Source: Yponomeuta sedellus (Eukaryota; Arthropoda; Insecta; Lepidoptera; Yponomeutidae). Taken from it: a stretch of 64,000 nt of DNA. The position numbers and the translations under genes are program-made. The notes under the pieces are model-generated. The model had not been told where the DNA came from. It saw only the letters and a list, made by a program, of their open reading frames with translations, and searched no databases. The stretch covers positions 2,632,775-2,696,774 of the forward strand of contig OW203725.1 in the NCBI GenBank assembly GCA_934045075.1, written 5' to 3'. Of this stretch, positions 54,361-64,000 are shown piece by piece; the first letter of the stretch is position 1, and each line of letters begins with the position of its first letter.

Positions 54361-54770
54361 TGAAATTATCAAACTTAGAATTTCAATAATGTTACTTTAT
54401 TTAAAACTAATTCAGTTTATTTTACTTTAATTAAATCTGTTTTGTAATTTAATTCTTATATTTGATTTTTTAAGTATTTTATATTTGATTTTTTTTCTGT
54501 GGTTGTGCAATAAAGTGTTCTGTATCTGTCTAATTTATTTGGTAATAATTATTCTGTTCTTGGATATTTTAGATCAATAAAATAACGTAGTAACCTTATG
54601 ACTTTTAAATCGGGAAACAGACTGGCATGAAAAATCCTTCTACCCAAAAAATATGCCACATTTATGTTGTTCAAAATGAATTTTGCTGGAAACTTATCAA
54701 TTATTGTTACTATTGCCATCACGGCAGTCTAATATTTCATTATTTGTCGGTAATAACAGCGTGTCGTTTA

Positions 54771-54950
54771 GTTATATATTAAACGGGTCAAATCGCGATT
54801 ATTTATTAGGTAAAAGGTAATTACCTTATTTATTCACCACTTCAGTCTACCCGTGACCACGGCAACTGTAACGCTGCCGAAACGTCGGGAAATAAGGTAA
54901 ATTCGTTTTACCTAATAAATAATCGCGAATAGATCCCTTTAATATATAAC
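54771..54950. mobile_element. 180-bp TIR element with TA flanks
   Basis: GTTATATATTAAACGGGTC on the left and GATCCCTTTAATATATAAC on the right, with inner arms TAATAAATAATCGCG / CGCGATTATTTATTA also paired. TA lies at 54769-54770 and 54951-54952. The centre has GACCACGGCAACTGTAACG and CGAAACGTCGGGA, which I recall as widespread in invertebrate repeats. Confidence 0.75.
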
Positions 54951-55309
54951 TATGTATGAGTATCGCGAATTATTAAGAAACACTAGCGAGTCGTTTGAAA
55001 GAAAGAAAAACACATTTATTACAGCAACAGTTATGAGACCCCACAAAACAAAGTAATTAACAAAACATTTACAAACATTGGTACGGTGTGTCTCTGCTGC
55101 TGCAATAGGCAGCTGACTCAGCATACTGCCGAGGGTATTATTCTCCAGCACTGATTTTCAGTCAGCGCCTGTCCCATAAGGGTTCCACGCGCAGCACATC
55201 CTCATATTGTAATCATAATTTCATACTTAGGTATAAGTAAAAAAAAAAAACGATTACATACACCGATAATAAAAATATTTTTAACTACACTACATAAATA
55301 TACTGGGCC

Positions 55310-55660
55310 GTTTGTAGGCCTTAGTGGAGTTGTACAGTAAGAACCAAGTGACACTTCAGGTCTTCTCCAAAACATTTTGCCATCGACAGTACACGAAAAG
55401 TTTGAGAACCTCGGCCCTCCAGGTTGTACTGGAAAGGTTTCGGTCGTGGGCAGCTCGCCGCCCTTAGGATCTGTTGGAAAGTCGGTCCTTAATCCGCTGT
55501 AGGCGTTTGGGTCCCATCAATTGTTCTTAATCGCCTGTCCACTGCCGCTGCCTTCTCTTAAATAAGTTAGACCATTTTGACTCACCAAGGTTTGCTGGAA
55601 GAAATCTTCTACAGAGATAAGGTCGCCTTTGTACATATTATTTCTTATGTCGATTTTCGA
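55310..55660 (-). mobile_element. LINE 3' fragment
   Basis: The minus strand holds a LINE-type tail (TTTGCTGGAAG complement at 55590, GGCGACCTTATC) and upstream GC-rich sequence without an intact frame. Family assigned only by the tail shared with 14500 and 39640. Confidence 0.45.
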
Positions 55661-55664
55661 TTCG

Positions 55665-56010
55665 ATTTCAACCCTGCATGTCCCCACTGCTGGGGAACGG
55701 GTCTCTTCCTGCGTTGCAAGACGGTTAGGCCATACTCCACCAGGCTGGCCAAGTTCGGGTTGGTGGAGGATTGTAAGACAGTGGCGGGCCTTACTGTCAG
55801 AAGTTATCAAGCTGCCCATAAGGCCTCCGACATGGCTTAACGACTACCATTGCATGACAGCCGGCACCAACGGCTTAACGTGCCCTGCGAAGCACGAAAG
55901 CGCTTGGAAAATTGCCACTAGCGGTACTCACGGGGCGGTCAATTATATGCTTGCTTACCTCAAATGATTGATTCCAACCACTCGGTTCGACTAGGCCGCG
56001 AGCGTTTCTG
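55665..56010 (+). repeat. SINE-D copy
   Basis: CAACCCTGCATGTCCCCACT to GGCCGCGAGCGTTTC, with a deletion in the GTCACCCATCCTGC region. Confidence 0.8.
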
Positions 56011-56620
56011 CGAAAATATTCTCATAAATAATAAGATAACTAAAGAAGGAAAAAAGTTTTTAGACTGTAAGTCTGTATGTAGTCCTCATCTTGTTTTGTA
56101 ATAAAACCCTATAAGAGCGATAAAACCCTATAGGCTCCTTGTGACTAAGGGGGTGCCCAATGAACTTTTAAGTGTCTTCCTACACATTCAAACTCATTGT
56201 GTATAGAACTTATTCTTTTTTCTCTTATTATTGTTTCTTTGTTGACAGCTGTCTTAAGTTTTGGTTATTGTTCTGTGTATTTTTCCGTAACATAAATCCG
56301 AGCACAGAGTCCACAGAATCCTAGTTGTCGCGTTTAATTGAGGACACCTAAAAAAACTTATAGGGTCTTAAGGCGCCCGAATATAGAGTTGCTCCGGGGA
56401 TTGAGTGTCTAGTCAAGGACAGCATACATAGCTACCTAACTGATCAAGGGTTTTACAGGAGCACACAATAAAAGACGGTTATTTGAACAAAAACTGTTTA
56501 TTGTCACTCGCTGGTATAACAATATTTGAAATAATGGAAGTACCTACCATAAAACCAAACACTACACTAACTAACAACTAACTTTTTTTGAACTAAAACT
56601 TTCGTAAGCACAACACATTG

Positions 56621-56799
56621 TAGACTTTTAGTCCGGATTTACTTACGGGTGTTGTTATATCGGAAAAGTCCGACCAGGTTTCTCCTGGTTCGAGCTCCGT
56701 CTCTGCTCACCATGATTAAGCTCTGCGAATCGGAGCGAAACCTGGTCGGACTTTTCCGATATAACAACACCCGTAAGTAAATCCGGACTAAAAGTCTAC
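56621..56799. mobile_element. FB-2 fold-back element, shortened left arm
   Basis: Left arm 56621-56685, right arm continuing to GTCTA at 56799. The inner 40 bp of the left arm are missing, so the loop is larger. AACTAAAACTTTCGTAAGCA precedes it. Confidence 0.85.
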
Positions 56800-56827
56800 A
56801 ACAACTAACTTACTTACCTATAGTTAA

Positions 56828-57100
56828 CTCTTGTAGTTAGTTAGACCTGAGATTTCCGCACTTAGCCTCATAGTTGGGCCATTGTACGTAGCAAGCGCTG
56901 AGGTACGCTAACACCTCAGACACTAGGGTTTCCTTACGATGTTTTCCTTCACCGTCAGCGAGTAGTATTGCTACTATAATTTCACAAATGTACATAACTT
57001 ACAAAACAAAGTCATTGGTACATGCCGGGGTTTGAACCCACGACATCCCAATTGAGAGGCCGGCGTTCTACACCGCTCCGCTACCACCGCTCTCAGATAG
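56828..57100 (-). repeat. SINE-E copy, near-identical to 32958-33228
   Basis: Same ends and about ten differences over 270 bp by eye. It preserves the GGGGTTTGAACCC B-box region. Confidence 0.8.
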
Positions 57101-57274
57101 CTCTTGTATCTCTAACTCCCTAATACTTAGGACAAACGAGAATAGATTATATCATCATCAACCGGTTATATCCCCCGAGGGGCACGGGTCTCTTTCCTGA
57201 GGAAGGTATAGGCCATACTCCACCACAGGCGCCAAGTAGGGATTGGTGGAGGCTTGTAAGACTAGTGGCTGGTA

Positions 57275-57935
57275 TTACTTGGTGAATATGTAACTGGTTG
57301 AATATCGTCGGTGCGTTGCGTATCAAGAAAAAATAAATATTGGCATCCGGTTTTTTTTTTAACTTCTTCATTCACTGGGTTGTGTTAAGAGAACAAAACA
57401 CTATTCTATCAAATCTAGTCGCCAAAAAAGAAAAAAGGGGTACTTAGTGTGAAGAGCAACAAGAATGATAAGGATGGGTGGTAAGATTGGTGGAATGAAA
57501 GACAACGTAGTGGCATACGTTAATTTTTGTACAATAAAATGTAACAAACCCCGAATTAAAACCATAAACCTAATTATAACCAAAGTGTGCCATTTGTATA
57601 ATTCTGGATCTGACTGTATGATCTAACTGGCGTAACTCATTGTTACCTATTACACTGATTGTGAAAATTGAGTTGGTTTATGTAATAAGTAATAACTCAA
57701 TAACGAATAAGAAAAGGTTAAAAGGTTAACCAGCTGAACATAAAAGTTAGGTCAAAGGGGTTGTTGGCCAACTTTAACAAAAAGTCAACGTAACATTCTT
57801 AGGTGGCTTCTGTAATTTGTTTCCAAAGGAATTATGTGCGAAACAACTTCAATACAATTTCAAAAGTGCGATTGCGAAATTCGAAGTTTTTGTACTTCAC
57901 ATTTTACGGTGAGATGATCCGCGAAAGAAGTTTAA
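57275..57935. other. AT-rich intergenic DNA
   Basis: A SINE-D divergent-subfamily fragment ends at 57275. Beyond it no gene or repeat was recognised. Confidence 0.4.
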
Positions 57936-57940
57936 GAGAG

Positions 57941-58115
57941 ACGACCTCTGTGGCGTAGCGGTACTGCCTACCATGCAAGAGGTCCCGGGTTCAAATCCCA
58001 CAGGTCTTGGATGTTTACATGTTTGTGATGTGGTTGTTTCTGGTACTTACGACTCAGGGTATCTTAGTGTGGGGCCAGAAGCAATGTACTTATGTGCTTG
58101 TATGTAAATGTTATA
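57941..58115 (+). repeat. tRNA-derived SINE-B copy
   Basis: ACGACCTCTGTGGCGTAGCG head, GGTTCAAATCCC B box, GGTCTTGGATGTTTACATG body. An internal deletion removes the A/T run after the tRNA-like part. Confidence 0.8.
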
Positions 58116-59078
58116 TTAAGTTAAATGTTATGTCTTTCATATATGTCAACGAATCCATAATCGATAGCATTAAACAAGTACAGTACACCCACGTAGCTGT
58201 TCATTCTTGTGTTACCAATAAGTACTTACCGCACTGCATAATTGATAAGCTTGTATAATAATTGAATTCAAAAATTTGTTCTAAAATGCATATAAAAGTT
58301 TTACTTCTTCAACTAAAAAAGCTAGGGATTTCACCTCTAGCACTTGGTTTGGCTAGCGGTCTTACTTCAAATGGGACAATTCACTCTGTGTTGTAATAGG
58401 TATTTAATTAATAAAATAAGATTGAAATAAAGATGAAATGAAATAAAATGGATTAAATAGTAAACCAGTCTGATTCGATCAGATTCGAATTGAATTGAAT
58501 AAGATTAAAGCATAATGATTTACTCAGCCGTTCATCACGGTTAAGATAACAACACTCATATAGTAACGATACGTTCACTCACACAACTGACAACAGACAC
58601 GTTCCGTTCACATCCTCCAGGCCGTAGCTGAAAATCAGCGATCTGTTCTACCGAGCAGATAATGACGCTGAGATACGGCCATTTTGTACTGCTGCAACAC
58701 ACACACGCCATACAAGGGTTTTCATGGCAAGTATTTTTGTAGAACTTTTACGCATTATTTTAAGCTTTTGTTTTGTTTGTTTTGAAAAGTGTGTGTGTGT
58801 CAAAAAATGCAAATAAATAATTATTTTATCTTATCTTATCTCTTCTGTTTGTCTAGTACTTTACTCTGTTCTGTTATTCTGTGCTTTAATATGTGATGAT
58901 TTGTATACGTGTGTGTCTTATGGAAATAAATCATTTATGTATTTATCTATTTGACTGTAAATCAATATTATGAGCAGATAATGAAGCATACGAAGGAAAT
59001 AAAAACGGTTATGATTTTCATAAGAAAAAGTTCTGACCTGGCGACCGCAAACCGGAACCACCAGACCACCAGAACCAG

Positions 59079-59122
59079 CAGACCATCTCGTCGGAGGATG
59101 CACCCTCCGACGAGGTGGTCTG
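59079..59122. other. 19-bp-arm hairpin
   Basis: CAGACCATCTCGTCGGAGG, loop ATGCAC, CCTCCGACGAGGTGGTCTG; only one arm position is non-Watson-Crick (a G-T pair). Flanks are rich in ACCAGA and GGT motifs. It may be the core of a small fold-back element or a hairpin RNA. Confidence 0.7.
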
Positions 59123-59184
59123 AGAACCTCGCTACGGCAACCGGTGGCGGGGAGTTGTTTGCGACACAGGACGTAGGTAGATAG

Positions 59185-60030
59185 GTTAAATTCAAATCAA
59201 AAAACCCTTAAAAAAATCTAAAAATTAATTAATATATTATTAAGAAATAAACGACAAATATCTTTAAAAAAATCTGTTATTCCGAAAACATTTTGATGTT
59301 TTTTTAACCGGCTTTAAGAAAAGAAGAGGTTCACAGTTGGTCTATATTCCACGATCATTCTTTTTCATTGTTTTTTTTAGACCAACATATAAGTTTTCAC
59401 TTTTAAAATGGCCTTTTCGTTCATTCCTTACCAAGTTGTCCGATTTCATTGATTCTTTTTTTTTAAGGAAAAATTCGACAACGATTTGTTGATAACGAAG
59501 ATGACTTGAGCTGTGTCTGCGCCTTGATACTTAGCTATATTGATGACGGGAAAACATCACATCAAACTCCGTGGTAATCGTGCGCGGCAAGATGACTCCC
59601 GGGCAGCAGACACGGTCACCAAATTAGTAGGTAAAACGGATAAACAAAATAATTGTAGAGCAGTTGTTGAGCTCTTAAATTACTTGGACCTTCGAGCTTG
59701 AAGTCAAGGCCACCGCAAAAATTAACGCACAATAAAATGCAAGTCATCAATCCTCGTCACAAAGCAACAAAAGCATGTCCCACACATTATTCTAATTATT
59801 ACCAGGTTTGAATTCAGTATGTAACAAAAAACGCGCGGATTCAGTGGTGATAGAAAAATACATACAGAAAGACCGGGGTGTTAAAAAAACGCCTGATCCG
59901 AATGCTACGCACGCTGAACTTAGAAATCAATAACTCTATTTACACAATTTTGATGAGAAATCAAAATAACATGTTGATCTATCAATGAAAATATCAAACA
60001 GAAATTTTACCGCGCAATAGGCTGACAATA
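59185..60030. other. AT-rich intergenic DNA
   Basis: ACCGGCTTTAAGAAAAGAAG near 59310 looks like a common retroelement tail. No gene seen. Confidence 0.35.
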
Positions 60031-60380
60031 AGGCTCGCTACCGGTGCCGGCGGTAATGTTATGGCAGTCGTTAGGCCATGTCAGAGGCCTTATGGGCGAC
60101 TTGATAACTTCTGACAGTAAGACCCGCCACTGTCTTACAATCCACCACCGACCCGGACTTGGCCCCAGTGCGATGCAAAAATATACATTTTTGAAGTTGT
60201 AGTAGTAATTCGGTGACGGAAATCATCATGAGAAGCCCTAAGTGTCTGAGGTGTTATTTACCTCAGCGCTATTATTTTTTGCGAAATTGCCAAACCACGG
60301 TAGGCACGCGTGGTAATTAAGCCCGTACTCTCTCTCTCTGAGAGAAGGCCTGTGCTAGTGGGACGCGTAAAGGCTACATA
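60030..60380. repeat. SINE-D, SINE-E and GA-rich fragments in series
   Basis: 60030-60175 is minus-strand SINE-D (CCGGTGCCGGCGG to CCGACCCGGACTTGGCCCC). 60190-60285 is a SINE-E fragment (AAATCATCATGAGAAGCCC). 60290-60375 is a GA-rich fragment (CTCTCTCTCTCTGAGAGAAG). Confidence 0.65.
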
Positions 60381-61260
60381 AAAAACACAATTTTTTTAAA
60401 ACACTCCTTAAATGCACTTTAGTACCAAGTAAAGGGAAAGACCATTTGAAACTGTTTTTGCATGAAACTGCGTTTTAAGAAATGCTTCATTGTAACCGAA
60501 TATTTACCATTTTATTCACAAACAACACAACCCAGACTTAATTTTGGAAAGCCAATCTTGCATTGAGTGGTATTTTTGTCATCTTCTGTGCCACGCTATT
60601 TCATACATTCTGTGTGTGACATTTACGCGAGTGTCGAGTGTGTAATTTATCTTTTGAACACTGGCATGTCGTAATAATTTTTACACAACGTTTTTCCCCT
60701 ACACCCTCAGCGATTTGATTAATGATGGATGGATTCCTGAATAATTATTGCAGAGACTTTTAATGTTCAAGTGATTTCGGCCTTTGCTCTCGTGCGTGAA
60801 GATATAGTGAGCTTTATTATGTTTGGGGTAGAGTGCCTTTTGTGTTGGTATTTAGAGATGACCCTTGTGAGTTTGTGAAAGTCTAAAAGGTCATATGTGT
60901 TATGAGTGTCTCAAGTTATTTTAATGTTATGAGTGCGGGGTTAGTGATGAAATTCGAGTGGCAAATGGGAGGATGTGAACGGAACCGAAGCGGAATTGAA
61001 TGCAAATCTCCACTTGAGTTTTTAAGGGTAGTATGCGTTATTAATTTGTTATAATTATTCCCCCATTTGCGTCCGCATGCGGCGTTTTTATTGCGAATTA
61101 CAATTACATACAAACATTAATTTTCTTTTTTATTTGCCGGCTATTGTAACGCCAGAAGTAAGTATCTCAATCAATGAAACCTCAATGTGTATTTCATTAG
61201 CGTGTTATTTTACGGATGGTATAGGTGCTGGCCAACCCTGCTCTATCTAAAAGCAGTATT
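60380..61260. other. Intergenic DNA, nothing recognised
   Basis: No coding or repeat signal that I can support. Confidence 0.4.
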
Positions 61261-61264
61261 TCAG

Positions 61265-61480
61265 GCATTGCAGCGTCCGAGTGGTCCCTTCACCCATCCA
61301 GTGTGAGTGAAGGTGCCACTGGACGCTGATAAATCATCATTACGTAACGAAGGCCAAAGCTTTTTAGTTTATTTTACGGTATGTTTCAGATAGTAAATAG
61401 AAAGTATTTACCACCTGGTCGGAGGGCGTCCTACACTACGTTAGCTGAGTCGCGGTCTCCACTCAATAACACGATCTATC
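61265..61480. repeat. Repeat fragment and RTE LINE scrap
   Basis: 61265-61345 has GCAGCGTCCGAGTGGTCCCT and AAGGTGCCACTGGACGC (also at 15245 and 36460). 61405-61475 is a minus-strand scrap of the RTE family (CACCTGGTCGGAGGGCGTCC). Confidence 0.55.
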
Positions 61481-62068
61481 TATAACAGTTTATATACCTA
61501 CACACCTTACTTAACTGTCGTCACTTCATTCTTTATTTGAAATCGTCACTCACCGTAAGCTGGATCGAAAATGGCTTCTGAAATAATTTCAATGAGACAC
61601 AGCAAAAAGTTAATTAGAAAAAGCTTTATGCTTTTCGCAACAACAGCTTTTAGTTTTTGTATCGATTCCATTATTTGTTTCTTGTTCTTTCTTCCTGTAT
61701 GTAGGTTATTGTTCGATACGTATCGCTTGCAAGTTTGATTGAAACGATTGTCGGTTTAATGTACGAAACGATGTACACTTGCGAGCACTAAAATCGACTG
61801 CTCTAATAATTAAAACCCGGGCAAGTACGAGTTGGAGTCGTGCTCCTAGGATTCCGTACAAATTTGTAGGTAGGTACTTACATAATATGCAAATGTAAAA
61901 ATATGTATGTATGGCACAGAACATAAAAAAAGAGTAGAAGTCGTAAGTGGGCGGTGCCCGCGTGCCTCACATTAGCAATGTATTACCTATGCGTAGTCGG
62001 TGACAGTTTTGTTGACTTCAGTTGCCGTGCGCTTCTAGTAAAGAAAAAATGATGAAAACTTTATTAAA

Positions 62069-62160
62069 ATGCCTTGTTATGCTGTGTTAGAGAGCAAAAA
62101 TAAAAGTTGGAGACCAAAATATACCGATCATGCCGTAACACATCATCTTTAGGACGTATT
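62069..62160 (+). pseudogene. Possible pogo-type transposase N-terminal remnant
   Basis: An ATG at 62069 opens MPCYAVLESKNKSWRPKYTD and then AVTHHL before a stop. The spacing K-x-SW-x-x-x-YT-x-x-AV recalls the start of insect pogo-type transposases. Very short and degenerate; tentative. Confidence 0.25.
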
Positions 62161-62479
62161 TCATTGTATTTTTAATTAAATTTGTAATGACATGAACACG
62201 GAAAGCAATGCGAAAATGAGAAAGTGAAATCACCTTTATTTACTGGCTAGTAAAGTTAAATTTTCATTGAAGAAAGTGTACATTCTCTAGAAATTTCTGT
62301 CGAAATTTAAATTCTACTCGATTACGGATGGGGGCACACATGATAAAAATCTATCGATAATTAGTTGTCTATGACTTAGTAGTCATACATACTTAACGGT
62401 ACTTAGGTATTGTAAATTCCAATAAATGCGTCTAAGTAGGTAAAATAATTATTGTTATTTTATACCTACTTCCTAAGTG

Positions 62480-62605
62480 CCTTTTCATATGCACCCGGTC
62501 GCCGTCCGGTCGCCGGGCCGGGTAAAGTAGTAATGTATGAGCTCCGGTCGCCGGCTGGTCGTTGTGCATGTGAAAACTGTCATTGGAGCTCATACATTAC
62601 TTTTC
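62480..62605. repeat. Nested inverted repeats with CCGGTCGCCG motif
   Basis: 17-bp perfect arms AGTAATGTATGAGCTCC (62529-62545) and GGAGCTCATACATTACT (62585-62601). Overlapping them is a second pair, TTTTCATATGCAC and GTGCATGTGAAAA. CCGGTCGCCG-type motifs occur three times between. Confidence 0.65.
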
Positions 62606-62924
62606 ATACAAGACATGACATGAGCACATGCAAGACATGAGCACTGCTAGATTGCGATATAGTTTTTCTTCACCAGTTTATCAGGGACTGAAATATTTAA
62701 GAAACGATCAAAGTAATTTTAATCTTACATTTTTAAATATTCCAACCGAGATGCAAAGTGAGGTTATCGAAAACGACTCATATGGTTTTTTTACTTCAGT
62801 TCAAAACATTAAGTAGTTTACTACTGTTTACCTGTTCGAGTGGTTGTTCTCTTGGCGAGCATAAGATTTTTGTTTTGTTATGTTATTTGTTTTATGGTTT
62901 TTTTATTATTCTGCTATTTACCCT

Positions 62925-63182
62925 TAACACTTCAACCCCTTTGACAACAGCAAACCGAGGCAATAATAAAACAACCCTCTCGGATTCAAAACAATTTGGA
63001 AGTGAGTTTTCGTTTAGTTTTCCTAGGGAAACCGGATATGAAATTAAAATAAGAAGGCAAAATTGGTTCCCAACGAAGATGAGCACAATATATTCAGAGC
63101 ATTTTCATGAACACTTCATAATAACTAAAAAAGGCGGAAGGTGGCACTAATGTGATGCAGCAATACCAGAAAAAATGTGCTT
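62925..63182 (+). pseudogene. THAP zinc-finger domain remnant
   Basis: The frame to 63150 contains TANRGNNKT, FSFPRETGYEIKIRRQNWFP, then TKMSTIYSEHFHEHF and KKGGRW. This matches the order of a THAP domain: NR, FxFP, WxxxxRRxNW.P, SEHF. The expected Cys before NR and in C-SEHF are absent (T and Y instead). After a frame shift, DAAIPEKMCF follows, like the closing DAVPTxF. A TTTGACAACAG acceptor-like tract precedes CAAACCG, so it may be a second exon. THAP domains occur in P-element-type transposases and in host proteins; an eroded transposon is the likelier reading. Confidence 0.5.
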
Positions 63183-63189
63183 CACTTCC

Positions 63190-64000
63190 AGGTTAGACTC
63201 CTGCGTAAAAATGAAATTATATTAGTACAATCATCAATTAGTATTACGTATGAAACATGGCGTACAGATAGACAAAGATCTGAATTGAGTCGTATAATAA
63301 TATTTCCCGTGTTATAATTTCTAACGCCGGCGAAGCAGCGGGTTAAAGCTAGTTTTAATAAGAGATAACATTTTAAAATCTACCACATTGTTTTATTTGT
63401 GCATCTATCCACCCTATTAGTATTAATTCTTTATTGCACAAAAGATAATGTAAAAAGATGCATTTTCTACCAGTAAAGCCGGTACCAGTATTCGTATTCG
63501 GCCGTTAATGTGTTAAACTGTTTGTATAATTTGTCGATAGGTTCACCCTTTCGACAAACTAGAACTCGCATTGTCCCATCCCAAACTGAGAATGTACTTG
63601 TTTTTCAATTTTGAACTTTATGTCTTACTAGGTAAAAGTTCTTTTAGGTCCGACGCGGTGGTAGTTCCATCTAGTGTAGAGTAGCGTTACTACAAAATGT
63701 CAACCTTAATTTCATCATTGTCATTTGACTTTGATCATTGTTAACATTACGAAAAGGTGCATATTTTACTTGAAACTTTTATGATGTACACCTTTTCGGC
63801 ATTGACTTTATTTACCAATGGCAGCTTGGCATTCGTAGTGTGCGTTTGGTTTATGTGTATCAGTTTGGTTACACTGGTTTTCGTACTAATGTGTCATGTC
63901 ACTACTTCTACTCTTTTTTTATGTTCTGTGATGTATGGTATACATACCTATTATATGGAATCGAGTCTCGCAGTGTTTTCCGAGACTTTCTCGAACTTTA
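63190..64000. other. AT-rich intergenic DNA
   Basis: A 10-bp inverted repeat CGAAAAGGTG / CACCTTTTCG lies near 63750-63800. No gene recognised to the window's end. Confidence 0.4.

Noticed and set aside
54771..54950. Hammerhead ribozyme in the central CGAAACGTCGGG block
   Set aside because: The CGAAAC half is present but I could not find the required CUGAUGA core with matching stems.

Overview
This is animal nuclear DNA, most likely from a moth or butterfly (Lepidoptera). It is AT-rich and gene-poor, and it is packed with tRNA-derived SINEs, truncated RTE-type and jockey-type LINEs, small TIR elements and TATG/TACA microsatellites. Repeats of this kind are typical of lepidopteran genomes as I know them. 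There are no bacterial operons, ribosome binding sites or CRISPR arrays. Family labels SINE-A to SINE-E, FB-1, FB-2 and TM are my own names for sequence groups seen inside this window; they are not database names.

The only host protein gene I can support is an intronless SoxB transcription factor at 40828-41553 (+). It has a complete HMG box and a C-terminal tail that point to Sox21a. It sits in a repeat-free island of about 2.2 kb (about 40256-42455). The island also holds a GC- and GAGA-rich promoter or 5' UTR and a 3' UTR with two Pumilio-type UGUAAAUA sites. The neighbouring insect SoxB genes (Sox21b, Dichaete) are not in the window, so Sox21a has at least 40 kb upstream and 22 kb downstream without another recognisable gene.

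Layout: 0-7 kb is SINEs, RTE tails, TACA arrays and TA-flanked MITEs. At 7.1-9.8 kb a 2.1-kb TIR transposon is inserted in a tRNA-like repeat array. At 11.6-12.3 kb is a jockey-type LINE 3' end. At 13.0-14.2 kb a roughly 0.9-kb GC-rich poly(A) retroposon is inserted in a SINE with a 14-bp target duplication; a second full copy lies at 25.6-26.5 kb. At 16.9-17.2 kb is a long TATG array. An RTE reverse-transcriptase fragment lies at 19.4-20.3 kb, a GTCCGCCT minisatellite at 21.5-21.9 kb and a hAT-type element with a perfect 8-bp TSD at 23.6-24.2 kb. At 29.6-31.4 kb several TIR elements are packed together, one an internally deleted pogo-like element. At 33.6-34.2 kb is a duplicated MITE with one copy flipped. 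A second hAT-type element lies at 37.9-38.5 kb and Sox21a at 40.8 kb. A 310-bp tandem array with a tRNA-like fold in each unit lies at 43.6-44.4 kb. From 44.4 to 61.5 kb there are more SINEs and fold-back elements, and at 62-63.2 kb eroded DNA-transposon coding sequence including a THAP zinc-finger remnant.

The most interesting structure is the tRNA-like repeat family. Its A and B boxes are intact in the best copies. It occurs both as exact-period tandem arrays and as inverted-repeat (fold-back) copies, and it has been a target for other transposons.
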